Assembly (NCBI RefSeq): GCF_902686445.1
Contig: NC_062227.1
Span: 16,964,178 to 17,028,177, forward strand
From: Sciurus carolinensis
Lineage: Eukaryota > Chordata > Mammalia > Rodentia > Sciuridae
Length of the DNA stretch: 64,000 nucleotides
Direction: 5' to 3'
Position 1 is the first letter of the stretch, and each line of letters starts with the position of its first letter. The translations under genes and the position numbers were made by a program. This document shows positions 12,847 through 25,371 of this stretch, piece by piece. The notes below the pieces were generated by a model. The model made no database searches and was not told the DNA's origin. It was given only the letters and a program-made list of their open reading frames with translations.

Positions 12847-12977
12847 ATATCACCTGATGTCACAGAAAGGCAGTATGACAGCACACTGATGTCATGATTC
12901 CCTTGGCAACCAGAGATACTTGAGGTCCTGGAAGCTTCAGATCAAGAATCCAGACAATCTCTAGTTCAACTGTTATG
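12847..12977 (+). ncRNA. Candidate repeated noncoding exon, copy 4
   Basis: 131 bp between gagctgcag and gtaagagg. The upstream intron-like sequence is foreign because a deletion joins another part of the unit about 20 bases before the acceptor, so the usual branchpoint is missing. A strong CTCF-type core follows at 13163-13177. Confidence 0.35.
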
Positions 12978-13162
12978 GTAAGAGGGGAGAGGAAAAGAGC
13001 AAGGGACCTGCTATTTTCAAGAAATTTGATGTCAAATACTTCAACCAGGAGACGAGGTACTTGAGTGTTTTAGGGCAGCAGCCCCTGGGACTTTCAGAGA
13101 TCCAGGTTCTTCCAGGACAAGGGCTCACCATGAAGCCAGACAGCCTGCAATATTGTCTAGAT

Positions 13163-13177
13163 AGGCTAGGTGGCGCT
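13163..13177 (+). promoter_or_regulatory. CTCF-type core, strong
   Basis: Reads aggctaggtggcgct. Apart from the first two positions it fits the known CTCF core pattern CCASYAGRKGGCRSY. Lies 186 bp after the donor of exon copy 4. Confidence 0.62.
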
Positions 13178-14755
13178 GTTCTTATTTGTACACACTGGGC
13201 CTCATGGCACTTGGGCACCATGATATTGATGCTGGCAATTAGCCACCACCAAATTTAGTGGACGAGGGAGGGATTGAGTGTGACAGAAAGCATGAGGATC
13301 ACCCAGCTTAGCCCTGTCACAATCAGTATTGCCTTATGAATCCTCCTTCAAGTATGTGCTCACTGGGGATTTTGATGAGTCAGGAAACTGGCCCAAGGCT
13401 CTAACAGCCTCAGGGAATTATGGCTGTTGACAGTTCAGGAAAGGGGAACAAGCAGTGAAGACAGGTGGGTTAAGTGATTATTGAAGTAGGAAACATCACA
13501 GCAACTCTCATGGGATGCTGTTCCTTTCCTAGATTACCCAAACAAAACACAGCTAGAACCTGGGAAGATTGACTTCTATGTGGAAGTGTGTGACTGCTCT
13601 GAACCCTACTGTGAAGAAAACAGAGTCTATTACTCACCAATTGTTTTGGATGCCTGGAAGGGGCTAGCAATTGAGGAGAGAAGTTCTGTGCTCACCATGC
13701 ATTCAGGCCCCACTTACTGGCTTACAACCTGGCTCCACAAAAAACTATCTTGGTAAGAGTTCCCAATGGCTTATCACTTACCTGTAAATGCAGAAGAATC
13801 TAGCCTATCTGGCTTTACCTGAGGATTCATTCACTTGATCTTACTACTGCATTTTGGTACAAGGCCCATAGGTAAATGCCAAGGGCTCTTTTATCAGTCC
13901 CTGGATAAAGTCAACTGCAGGTCACTGTCAAATATTTTGGCACCACCATACTCCAAAAATGAAACTGATGGATAAAACAAGTGCTAGGTTTTGGCATGTT
14001 GAGCACAGTATAAGAGGCACAATACCACATTTGAACATACATTACACTGAAGAAGTAATGTTTCAAAGTTTCAAAGCTGAGCATTCAAAAGGAATAAGGA
14101 GAGGACAGTTTGATTGCACTAAAAGCAGAAGGGGTTTGGAGAGAGAACAAAGTTAACTGAACAGAAACTAAAATATGTCATTGTAAACACTTTACCAAAA
14201 AATTCCAGGATACTTCTTCAGCATCCTAAACTGTACAAATACAGCAAGAATTTATAGGGGATCATTTTGTGAGCAATGAAAGTTACTGACAAGTTTTCAA
14301 CTTGCATAGGCCATCAGTGCCTTTGGAAATTCTTGGCCCTCTCCGGTTTCTTCCAAGGGAGAGCTGATTACAGACATGCTAGATTTTCATTAATGGCACC
14401 TGAAGTATATGGAATGGCACCTCTTACTACACAATACCTACACCCAAGTGTGTAATCTTAAAGAGGTACAAATTTCTAAATGCAGCACTGAATGATGCCT
14501 CTTGAAAGAAAGACAACAGCAAAACAGAAAATGAAACAAAAAAACCCCTCTGTTACAATACACAAAGAAGAAACAATATATGCAAAAGCTGAAATTGAAA
14601 AAGAAAATTATAAGAAATGAAGATGTGATAAGATTACTGAGAAGGAAAAGCAGATCGTAAATAATTTCCAAACATCATAATCCATTCTTTTCTTTTGTAA
14701 TTGCTTATACCCATTCATACGTGCTGCATAACTAATGTCACTGATTTCATTTTCA

Positions 14756-17535
14756 ATGTGATTTCTTTCAAATAGGACTTCTTCTATTATTTCTTAAACA
14801 ACAAAGCACAATCAAATAATTCCCAGAATCATGGTTATTATGAGCACACCATATCCTTCACCCAATTCTATGCAACATCTATTAAGTACGTCCATCAAAC
14901 TGAGCATTAATGATGCTTTATCATTAATGATACCAGTTCTCCAATGATACAGGGAAACAAGGTTTTAAAGACATCCTTGACTTTTTGAATGATATAAGCA
15001 GAAGATATGTTTTCAGCCACAAATCTTTTACTTTTTTAAAATAATAAGATCATCCCAATGCCAATAAGAATGAAAGAAGGCAGGACAAAAGACTTTGTCT
15101 TTTATCTTCACCTCTCCATATTCCAGTTGTCAATGAAATTGACTTGGAAAATGAAAGTGCCCAATTCTTTGCCAAGAGTCTGGAACAGTAGAAAGAAGAC
15201 TATAGTTAGCAAGGACTACTGCAGTTGACATTTAGTGTTTCATGCTATAGAACCGTAGCAAGAATTTTGTTCTTCAAGAACTTGCTGTGTAAATACATGC
15301 ATGAGCATATTCCTGAGAATGACATAACCTATCTGTTCCTGTGAGCTTTATAGTCAAAAAGAATAACTATTTTTATGAAATCCAGGTCATGAGAAAGCAC
15401 TGCTGACTGCAACTGCCACTCCATGGTGAAAACTCCCATTGGAATAAGTTTCCCATTCAAACTGGAACTTTTCCAACCATGTTGTATTAACTTGGTCCAC
15501 AAAGAACAAAATGTTGAAACACTGCAGGGTTGGCATTGTCTGAAGTTGTTCTTTAAGGTAGATAAATGGATCTGCTTCCAGCCTGAATCTTTTCAGGAAA
15601 ACCACCCCATGTCTAAGACAAACAATTGTTAATGTATTTTTAATTTCACTTTTGCAAAATATCTCACAAGTATCCTTTGATACAAATCAGGACTCACAGT
15701 CCAATGGTGTATCATGAGTGAAAGAAAGATTTGTCCTTGCCTTTTTAAGGAGAAGAGTATGCAACTGTGTAGTGAGAAGAAAGTTATCCCAGTGATCCAT
15801 GGTGGCCTGGGGTAGGAGGTGAGGTAGTCCTACGTGGGAAAACTTATATCAGCAGGTCACTAACATAAAGGGAGATAATTGAGATGGTTCACAGCTGAAC
15901 CATAAGCCATTGAAATCACAAACTCCTCAATCCATTCTCACACTTCTTGTTTCTTCTGGACATTTCTTTGAAAAATTCTATGTAGGAGATATCTTGGTCT
16001 AATTCAAAGCCCTGTGTAAGTCCTGGATGTAGCCTAGCAACTCATTTATGGGGCAGTTTGAGGAAGTTGTTTCTCCTGAGCAAAACCAGTTTCTCTATAA
16101 TAGGAAAAGCATAAGACACATAGCTAGACCATATCTGTAAATACAGAAATGTGATCTCTTTGAAATAGGGGTTCCTCTGTCATTTCTTAACCTAAAAAGC
16201 ACAATCAAATAATTCCCAGAATCATGGATCATAGGAGCACACCAAATCCTTTACCCATTTCTACACAACATCTCTTATGTCCGTCCATCAAACAGAGGAG
16301 TCTTTAAAATTCTTCATTATTAATGATACCAGACCTCCAGTGAGACAGGGAAAGAGGTGTTAAAGGCATTCTTGGCCTTCTGAATATCATCAGAAGGTAA
16401 GATATGTCTTCAGTCATAATTCATTCACTTTATAGAAATAATAATATATTCACAATGCCAGGCATATAAGAATAAGAGAATGTAGAGTCAAGGGCTTTTG
16501 TCTTTTTTCTTCACCTCTCAGTATTCCAATTGTCATTGAGATTGACTTGGAAAATTCCAGATTGTAGTAGTCCACTTCATTAAAGAAGAGTGAGGGAGAG
16601 TATGAATAAGACCCTACTTTGCAAGGATCACTGGGGTTTGACATTTTACCTTTCAAGCTACTGAACCCTGGTGAAATATTGATCTTCAAGAAGTTGCTAA
16701 GTAAATACATGCATGAGCTTATTCCTGAGAATGATATAAACTATCCTCTCCTGAGAGTTTTCTAATCACCAGGAAAAACTCTTTTTATGAAATCCAGATC
16801 ACTGGGGAAGCACTGCTGACTGCAATCGGTGCTGCATGCTGAAAACTCTTATTGGAATGAGCTTTCCCTTTAAACTGGTACTTTTCCAGCTGTGTTGTAT
16901 TCACTTCAGTTGGTAGAGGGCAAAATGTTGAGACACTGCAGGTTTGGCATTTTCTGAATAGGATTTTTAAGGTAGGTGGCTGCATTTAGTTTCAGTTTGA
17001 CATTCTGAAATACTTTAGAGGTAAACCACCCCATTTCTAAGGCAAAGAATTGCTAACAAATTTTTAATTACACTTTTGTAAAAAATCCTGCAACTGACCT
17101 TTGATATTAATCAGAACCCACAGTCCACTGTTGTATCATGAGTGAAAGATTTGTCCCTGCCTTTTAAGGATTAAATAGTCTGTAGCTCAGCAGTGAGCAG
17201 AACATTATCCCAGTGATCCATGGTGGCCTGGGGTAGGAGGAGAGGCAGACCTATGTGGGAAACCTTATATGACCAGTACATTAATATTAAAATAGATTAT
17301 TAGGGATCATTCTCACCTGAACCACAAGCCATTGCAATCACAATATCCTTAATAGTCTCTCCTTTTCTTATTCCTTCTGGACTCTTCTTTTTGAAAAATT
17401 CTAAGAAGCAGATATATTGGAGCAACCCTGTGGATGTGCTGGATCTACCCTATCAACTCAGATGTGGGGAAGTTTGAGGAAGCTGTCACTCCTGGGAAAA
17501 GCCAGTTTCCCTAAACAGGGAAACCCTAAGTCATT
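14756..17535 (+). repeat. Tandem 1.39-kb duplication inside unit 4
   Basis: Copy one spans about 14756-16146 and copy two about 16147-17535. At the junction the text passes from ctgtaaatacag, which belongs shortly before the next exon module, straight back to aatgtgatctctttgaaatagg. The two copies differ at many positions, so this is either an old duplication or an unequal exchange between two already diverged units. It adds a second exon-B-like segment but not a second 131-bp module. Confidence 0.8.
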
Positions 17536-17626
17536 GAGCTAGACCAGATCTGTAAATGTAGTAAAGGGAAGGGAAGAGTTGATGGTTCACTGGGTCTGTG
17601 ATCTCAGGACAAATATTTGCTGGCAT

Positions 17627-17655
17627 GAAAAAAAAAAATATATATATATATATAT
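17627..17655. repeat. A-run followed by TA tract
   Basis: A run of A residues passes into about ten TA steps inside the unit segment that normally reads aaaaaatatatcctcatcc. Simple slippage expansion. Confidence 0.8.
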
Positions 17656-18039
17656 CTCCTCATTCAAATTTTAAACTTCTTAGAGATATATTTGCTGCAA
17701 TTCTTCCGAAGCTTCAATAGAGTGAGAATAAATGCAGAAAATCATATCTATTGAACACTCACACACTTCCTTTCAAAATCCTTCTGTATTTTTTTTTACC
17801 CTTTTCACAGAAATACCTTGCTTGGTTACCGGTCCTCTTGTGACTTAAGAGCAAAAGAGACAAAATCTCCAATATTCAAAGTGGAAGCAACTGGATCCTG
17901 GCATTTTGGCTTTGAAAGGTAAGAGTTTCCAGGCTTTGGTGGGAGAATGCAGGTTTTTATCTCCCAAAGGGGTGTTTCTGGGCCTTGGGCATCATCTGCT
18001 TCAATAAGTGGCATCCTTGAAATTTTGGCTGTGGTACAG

Positions 18040-18170
18040 ATTCAAATTGATAACACAGTATGTGGACATGACAGCACAATGGTTTCATGGTTCCCATGGC
18101 AACCCTAGATACTTGACGTCATGGTCACTTGAGACCAAGATTCCAGACAAGCTTCCGCTCAGCTGTAATG
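18040..18170 (+). ncRNA. Candidate repeated noncoding exon, copy 5 (donor lost)
   Basis: 131 bp after gtggtacag. The donor GT has become TT (taatg|ttaagag), so the copy probably cannot be spliced at the usual place. The central box gttcccatggcaac is intact. Confidence 0.28.
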
Positions 18171-18354
18171 TTAAGAGGAGAGAGGAAAGAAGTGAGGGAC
18201 TTGCTGTTTTCAAGAAACGCAAGAACAACATCTTTGCCAAGTGGAAAGTAGCCTAGTTTGTTAGGGCAGTGGGCCTGAAGGCCTTTGAGAGATCCAAGTC
18301 CTTCCAAGACAAGGGCTCCACCCGAAATCAGAGAGACTGCAATTCCCTCCAGAC

Positions 18355-18369
18355 ACGCTAGGTGGTGCT
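18355..18369 (+). promoter_or_regulatory. CTCF-type core, moderate
   Basis: Reads acgctaggtggtgct. Good match except GGT for GGC in the core, the same change as in unit 3. Confidence 0.42.
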
Positions 18370-19924
18370 ATTCCGTTTGGGCGCCCTGGCCTCATGGTAC
18401 TTGGGCACCTTCATACTGCTCCTGGCAAATCTAATAGCCCTCACCAAATCTATTGGACCAGTGAGGGACTGATGTGTGCGGAAAAGCATGTGGGTCCCCC
18501 ACCTTAGTCCGGGTCACAATAGAAATTGCCCTCTGAATCCTCTATTCCAGGTATTTACTCATTGGGGATATTGATGAGTCAGGAAACTGCCCCAGGGCTT
18601 TAAGAGCCTCAATGAATGATGGCGGTTGGGAGCTCTGCAAAGGTGAGCATGCAGTGCAAAGGTGTGTTAGGTTATGATTGATTTTGGAAACATCCCAGCA
18701 ACTCTGGTGGGATGCTGCTCCTTTATACAGTGCCCAAACTGGAGACAGCTGTAACCTAGAATTTTAACTTCTTTTGGAAGGAGGTGACTCCTCTGAACCC
18801 TAATGAGAAAAATGAGTCTATCACTCAGCAAGTGTGATGGATTCCGGGAAGGGATATCAAGTAAGGAGAGAAGATCTGTGCTCACTACATTTTCTGGGTA
18901 CCACCTAATTGCAGCTGCCTTACAACCTGATTCCACACAAAATAATCCTGGTATGAGTTTCTAAGGGCCCTCACCCTTAAACATAGAAGAATATGGCCAA
19001 ACTGGCTTTACCTAAGGGTTCATTCACATGACGTAAATACTGCCTATTTGGCACAAGGCCCACTGGGACAATGCCAAGGGAACTTTTACCAGTCACTGGA
19101 ATTCAGACTACAGGCACTGTCACAGATATTGGCACTACCATACTTAAAAAAGTGAAAATGATGGCTGAAACAAGTGCCAAATTATGGCATGATGATCACA
19201 GTTTTACAGGGCATAATACCAATATAAACTTGCATGACACTGAAAGAGGAATGTTTTAAAGTTTCAAAGCTGAGCATACAGAAAAGTATGAGGAGAGGAA
19301 ATTTTGATGGCACTATAAGTAGAAGGTGTTTGTAGAGAAAACCAATTTAGCTGAACAGACACTAAAAATAATGTCATTTTTAATAATTTCCTCCAAAATT
19401 CCAGGATATATCTTCAGGTTCCTAAACTCTACAAATAATAAAAAGTAATAGGTAGATCATTGTGGGAGCAATAAAAATTACTGACATGTATTCAAATTCC
19501 AAGACCTCAGTGCCCTTGGAAATTCTTGGTGCTATCAAGATTCTTCCAAGAAGTAGCTGTTTACAGATATGCTGGTTTTTCATTTCATGTACCTGCCGTA
19601 CTTGGAATGGCATTCCTTAAACCTGAGCATCTGCATCCAAGTATGTAATCTTTTTCTTATTTTAATATTTTTTTAAACTTGTTTTTATTGTAAACAAATG
19701 GGATACATCTTGTTTCTCTGTTTGTATATGAAGTAGAGGCATACCATTTGTGTAATCATACATTTACCTCGGGTAATAGTTTTTGATTCATTCTGTTATT
19801 TTTTTCTCCCCCTCACACTTCCCACCCCTCTTATCCCTCTATAGAGTCCCTCCTTCCTCCATTCTGCCCACTTCCAACCCTTTATATGTGTCATCATCCG
19901 CTCATCAGAGATCATTCGTCCTTT

Positions 19925-22900
19925 GGTTTTTTGAGTTTGGCTTATCTAACTTAGCATGATATTCTCCAACTGAATCCATTTGCCTGCAAATGTCATAATT
20001 TTTTTATTCTTTATGACTGAGCAATATTCCATGGTATATACATACCACAGTTTCTTTATTCATTCATCAATGGAGGGGCATCAAGGATGGTTCCACAATC
20101 TGGCTATTGTGAATTGAGCAGCTATGAATATTGTTGTGGCTGTATCTCTGTAGTATGCTGATTTTAAGTCCTTTGGGTATAGACCAAGGAGTGGGATAGC
20201 TGGGTCAAATGGTGGTTCCATTCCAAGTTTTCTAAGGAGTCTCCACACTGCTTTCCAGAGTGGCTGCACTAATTTGCAACCTCACCAGAAATGTATGAGT
20301 GTACCTTTTTCCCCACATCCTCGCCAACACCTATTGTTGCTTGCATTCTTGATAATCACCATTCTAATAGGGGTGAGATGGAATCTTAGGGTAGTTTTGA
20401 TTTGCATTTCTCCTATTACTAGAGATGTTGAACATTTTTTCATATGTTTGTTGATTGCTTGTAGATCTTCTTCTGTGAAGTGTCTGTTCATTTTCTTAGC
20501 CCATTTATTGATTGGATTATTTGTATTCTTTGTGTAGTTTTTTTAGTTCTTTATATATTCTGGAAATTAGTACTCTATCTGAAGTATGAGTGGCAAAGAT
20601 TTTCTCCCACTCTGTAGGCTCTCTCTTTGCACTGATGATAGTTTCCTTTGCTGAGAGAAAGCTATTTAGTTTGAATCTGTCCCAGTTATTGATTGTTACT
20701 TTTTTTTGTGCTATGGGAGTCCAGTTAAGGAAGTCTGATCCTAAGCCAACAAGTTGAAGATTTGGACCTACTTTTTCTTCTATAATAGGCAGGGTCTCTG
20801 GTCTGATTTCAAGGTCATTGATCCATTGTGAGTTGATTTTTGTGCAAGGTGAGAGATAGGGGTTTAGTTTCATTCTGTTGCATATAGATTTCCAGTTTTC
20901 CCAGCACCATTTGTTGAAGAGGCTATCTTTTCTCCATTGCATATTTTTGGTCCCTTTGTCTAGTATGAGAAAATTGTACTTATTTGGGTTTGTGTCCATT
21001 TTCTCTATTCTGTACCATTGATCTACCTGTCTATTTTGGTGTCAATACCATGCCATTTTTGTTACTATTGCTTTTTAGTGTCGTTGAAGGTCTGGTATTG
21101 CGATACCCCTGCTTCACTCTTTCTGCTAAGGATTGCTTTAGCTATTCTGGGTTTCTTATTCTTCCAGATGAATTTCATGATTTCTTGCTCTATTTCTGTA
21201 AGGTATGTCATTGGGATTTTAATTGGGATTGCATTGAATCTGTATAGCACTTTTGGTAGTATGGCCATTTGGACAATATTAGTTCTGCCTATTCAATAAC
21301 ATGGGAGATCTTTCCTTCTTCTAAGGTTTTCATTAATTTCTTTCTTTAGTGTTTGTAGTTCTCATTGAAGAGGTCTTTCACCAATTTTTGTTTGATTGAT
21401 TCCCAAGTATTTTATTTTTTTCAAAGCTATTCTGAATGGGGTACATTTCCTAACTTCTCTATCTGAAGATTCATCACTTATGTATAAAAAAGCATTGGAT
21501 TTATGAGCATTAACCTTATATCGTGCTACTTTACTGAATTCATTTATGAGATCTAACAGTTTTCTGGTGGAATAATCTGGTTCCTCTTAATATATAATCA
21601 TGTCATCAGCAAATAGTGATAGTTTTAATTCTTCTTTTCCTATTTGTATCCCTTTAATTTCCTTGGTCTCCCTAACTGCTCTGGCTAGAGTTTCAAGGAC
21701 AATGTTGAATAGAATTGGTGAAAGAGGATATCCCTGTCTTGTTCCAGTTTTTAGGGGAAATGCTTTCAGTTTTTCACCATTTAGAATGATATTGGCCATG
21801 GGCTTAGCGTAGATGGCCTTTACAATGTTAAGCAATGTTCCCACTATCCCTATTTTTCCTAGTGTTTTGAGCATGAAGGGATGCTGTATTGTATCAAATA
21901 CTTTTTCTACATCTATCAAAATAAGCATGTGATTCTTGACTTTAAGTCTATTGATATGGTGAATTACATTGATTGATTTCCGAATGTTGAACCAACCTTG
22001 CATCCCTGGGATAAAACCCACTTTTTCGTGGTACACTATCTTTTTAATACATTTTTGTATGTGATTTGCTAAAATTTTGTTGAGAATTTTTGCATCAATG
22101 TTCATTAAGGATATTGGTCTGAAATTTTCTTTCCTCGATGTGTCTCTGTCTGGTTTAGGTATCAGGGTGATATTGGCTTCATAGAATGAGTTTGGGAGGG
22201 TTCCCTCCTCTTCTGTTTCATGAAGTACTTTGAGAAGTATTGGAATGAGCTCTTCTTTAAAGGTTTTGTAGAACTCAGCTGAGAACCCATCTGGTCCCGG
22301 ACTTTTCTTTGTTGGTAGGCTTTTGATGACTTCTTCTATTTCATTACTTGAAATTGATCTATTTAAATTGTGTATGTCCTCCTCGTTCAGTTTAGGTAAT
22401 TCATTTGTCTCTAGAAACCTGTCGATGTCTTCGAGATTTTCTAATTTGTTGGAGTATAGATTTTCAAAATAGCTTCTAATTATGTTTTGTATTTTAATCG
22501 TGTCTGTAGTGATATTTCCTTGTTTATTCCAAATTTTAGTAATTTGAGTTTTCTCTCTTTATGTTTATTAGTGTGGCTAAGGGTTTATCAATTTTGTTTA
22601 TTTTTTCAAAGAATGAACTTTTTATTTTGTCATTTTTTTATTGTTTCTTTTGTTTCAATTTTGTTTATTTCAGCTCTGATTTTATTTCCTATCTTCTACT
22701 ACTTATGGTGTTGCTCTGATCTTCTTTTTCTAAGGCTTTAAGCCATAGTGTTAGGTCGTTTATTTGTTATTTTTTTTCTTTTTTTACTGAATGTGCTCCA
22801 TGAAATCAATTTTCCTCTAAGAACTGCTTTTATAGTGACCCAGAGATTTTGATATGTTGTTTCTTCATTCTCATTTACCACTAAGAATTTTTTATTTCCT

Positions 22901-23701
22901 TCCTAATATCTTATGTTATCCATTCATCATACAATAGCATATTATTTACTCTACAGGTGTTGGAGTAGTTTCTGTTTTTTACTGTGTCATTTATTTCTAA
23001 TTTCAATCCATTTCGATCTGATAGAGTACAAGTTAGTATCTCTATCTTCTTGTATTTGCTCACAGTAACTTTGTGGCATAAAATATGGTCTATTTTAGAG
23101 AAGGATCCATGTACTCCTGAGAATAATGCATATTCGCTCTTTGTTGGATGGCATATTCTATAAATGTCCATTAAGTCTAAATTTTTGATTGTGTTTTTTA
23201 GATCCATGGTTTCTTTGTTCAATTTTTGTTTGGAGGATCTGTCCAGTAGTGAGAGAGATGTGTTAAAATTGCCTAGTATTATTGTGTTGTGGTCTATTTG
23301 GTTTCTGGCATTGAGAAGGATTTGTTTGACATATATGGATGAGCCACTGTTTAGGGCATAGATATTTATGATTGTTATGTCTTGTTGATTTATGCTTCCC
23401 TTAAGCAGTATGAAATGTCCTTCTTTTTCCCTTCTGACTATCTTTGGCTTGAGGTCCACATTTTCTGATATGAGGATGGATACTCTGGCATTTTTTTGTG
23501 TCCATGTGAATGGTAAGTTTTTCCCCATCCTTTCACCTTTAGTCTGTGGGTATCTCTTTCTATGAGATGAGTCTCTTGCAGGCAACATATTGTTGGATCT
23601 TTCTTTTTAATCCAATCTGCCAGTCTATGTCTTTTGATTGATGAGTTCAGGCCATTAACATTCAGGGTTATTATTGAGATATGATTTGTAATCACAGTCA
23701 T
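19925..23701 (-). pseudogene. LINE-1 A ORF2 (endonuclease/reverse transcriptase), broken
   Basis: Family role: endonuclease plus reverse transcriptase for target-primed retrotransposition. The endonuclease region (about 22911-23701) shows NVNGLNSS near its start, CCLQETHL with the catalytic-type Glu, and IINIYALNSGSS. It is split over two frames near 23500. The reverse transcriptase region (21587-22105) has [13 protein letters not shown] and the FADDMIIY active-site motif with both Asp. The C-terminal domain (20517-20999) has [15 protein letters not shown]. These blocks lie in different frames with stops between, so no functional protein is made. The end is approximate, because the usual TGA after KTKG has mutated. 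Confidence 0.9.
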
Positions 23702-23759
23702 ATGGCTATTTTTTCTTTGACACGACTTGATTTCTCCTTTATTTGGTTGTTCCTTTAGG

Positions 23760-24765
23760 GTAGTTCTCCCTTTGCTGATTTACATCACTGTTTTTCCTGT
23801 CTTCCTCATGGAATATTTTGCTGTGAATGTTCTGTAATGCTGGCTTTCTTTTCGTTTATTCTTTTAGCTTTTGTTTATCATGGAAGGTTATTATTTCATT
23901 GTCAAATCTGAAAGTAAGTTTTGCAGGGTATAAGATTCTTGGTTGGCATCCATTTTCTTTCAGAGCTTGAAAGGTATCATTCCAGGCATTTCTAGCTTTA
24001 TGGATCTGGATTGAAAAATGTGCTGATATCTGTGTTGGTTTCCCCTGAATGTAATTTGATTCTTTTCTCTTGCGGCCTTTAAAATTATGTCTTTATTTTG
24101 TATGTTAGGTATTTTCATAATAATGTGCCTTGGTGTGGGTCTGTTGTAATTTTGTGTTTTTGGAGTCCTATAAACCTCCTGTACTTGATTTTCCATTCAT
24201 TCTTCAGATTTTGGAAATTTTCTGATATATTTCATTGAATAGATTGTTCATTCCTTTGGTTTGTTTCTCTAAGCCTTCCTTAATCCTGGTAATTCCTAAA
24301 TTTGGCCTTTTCATGATATCCCATGGTTTTTGTAGATTCTGTTCATGGTTTCTTACCATCTTCTCTGTTTGGTCAACTTTGTTTTCCAGATTAAATATTT
24401 AGTCTTCGATATCTGAGATTCTGACTTACAGGCGTTCTATCCTTTGGTTATGCTTTCTATGGAGGTTTTAATTTGGTTTATTGTTTTCTTCATTTCAAGG
24501 ATTTCTGTTTCTTTTTTTTTTCAGTATCTCTAACTCTTTATTGAAATGATCTTTTGCATCCTGTATTTGCTCTTTTAATTTTCGATTGGTGTAATCATTC
24601 AATGCCTGCATTTGCTCTTTCATCTCGTCATTTGTTTCCCTGATCATTTTGATTATGTACATTCTGAACTCCCTTTCTGACATTTCTTCTGCCATGCTGT
24701 CATAGGATCTTATTGCTATACCATCTAGGTTTTTTGGGACATTTTCTTCCCTTGTTTTCTCATAT
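23760..24765 (-). pseudogene. LINE-1 A ORF1 (RNA-binding protein), broken
   Basis: Family role: trimeric RNA-binding chaperone of the LINE-1 particle. The N-terminal part (24495-24695) shows SEREFRMYIIKMIRE followed by a coiled-coil stretch with a single EMKEQMQALND element. It stops at a frameshift in the A-rich run near 24510. The RRM/C-terminal part (23960-24196) has NYNRPTPRHIIMKIPN and is again frameshifted at its end. Limits are approximate. Confidence 0.85.
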
Positions 24766-25371
24766 TATTCATGTATCTACCCCTCTAATAGTGAAACTCT
24801 GGGATATTGCAGATTTTCCCTATTGACTAATAGTGTCTCTGTAGATTTCCAATAACTCACCTCTTATATTTCAGTAGCCTGAAGTCTTGGAGGAACTTGA
24901 TATGCAGTGCTCCATTAAGAAGCTGGCCTTCTAGGGGTGGTGGCCTTCTGGTGGGGTGTATTCCCCATTGGCTCTTAGTTGGACCCGAGTCTCTCAATAC
25001 CTCCTCTTCTTGGCTCCTGGGTCTTGTCAATGGTCCTGTCACCTCCTGTAGGTGTCTTAGGAAGGGAGTTGCCCTTCCAATGATGATGGCCACAACCTCA
25101 GGAGTAATTCAAAATGCCTGCACCAGCCTATAAAGAAACATCTGGCTAACTCTGTGATGGCGACAAACATCTGAGTGGTTGTCGGGTATGCTCTGCAACT
25201 CTGACCAACCAGTGATTGCACCAACCTAGGTGCAGGGGTCAGGCAGGGTTGCTCGGTTATGATGTCTGTCCTTGGCCTGCAGACTGGGTGGGATAGCTAT
25301 CCACCACCTACCTCCGTGATGTAGTCAGCCTGGCTCCCCTGCCAGCTTGCTCCGTGAGTGCCAGGATTTAA
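24766..25371 (-). promoter_or_regulatory. LINE-1 A 5'UTR
   Basis: GC-richer than the array. Shares only the segment next to ORF1 (aagtcttggaggaacttgat) with elements B and C. The remainder does not resemble either of their monomers by eye. No clear tandem monomer is seen. Presumed internal promoter region, from LINE-1 biology. Confidence 0.6.

Larger units (their letters stand above)
12847..18039 (+). repeat. Array unit 4, enlarged by internal duplication
   Basis: A 5.19-kb unit. About 1.39 kb is present twice in tandem: the block starting gtgatctctttcaaatagg occurs near 14758 and again near 16149. The unit ends with an ordinary distal part and an A-rich run followed by a short TA tract at 17627-17655. 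Confidence 0.85.
19651..25371 (-). mobile_element. LINE-1 element A, near full length, degenerate
   Basis: About 5.7 kb, antisense to the array. The 3' end is at the left (T-rich 19651-19690). From right to left come a 5'UTR, a coiled-coil ORF1, and an ORF2 with endonuclease, reverse transcriptase and C-terminal segments. Many frameshifts and stops break both ORFs. No target-site duplication is recognisable, and about 0.65 kb of array sequence is missing at the insertion point. The 5' end lacks the caagatggcgg-type start seen in element B, so it may be 5'-truncated or carry another 5'UTR. It is the most degenerate of the three. Confidence 0.93.
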
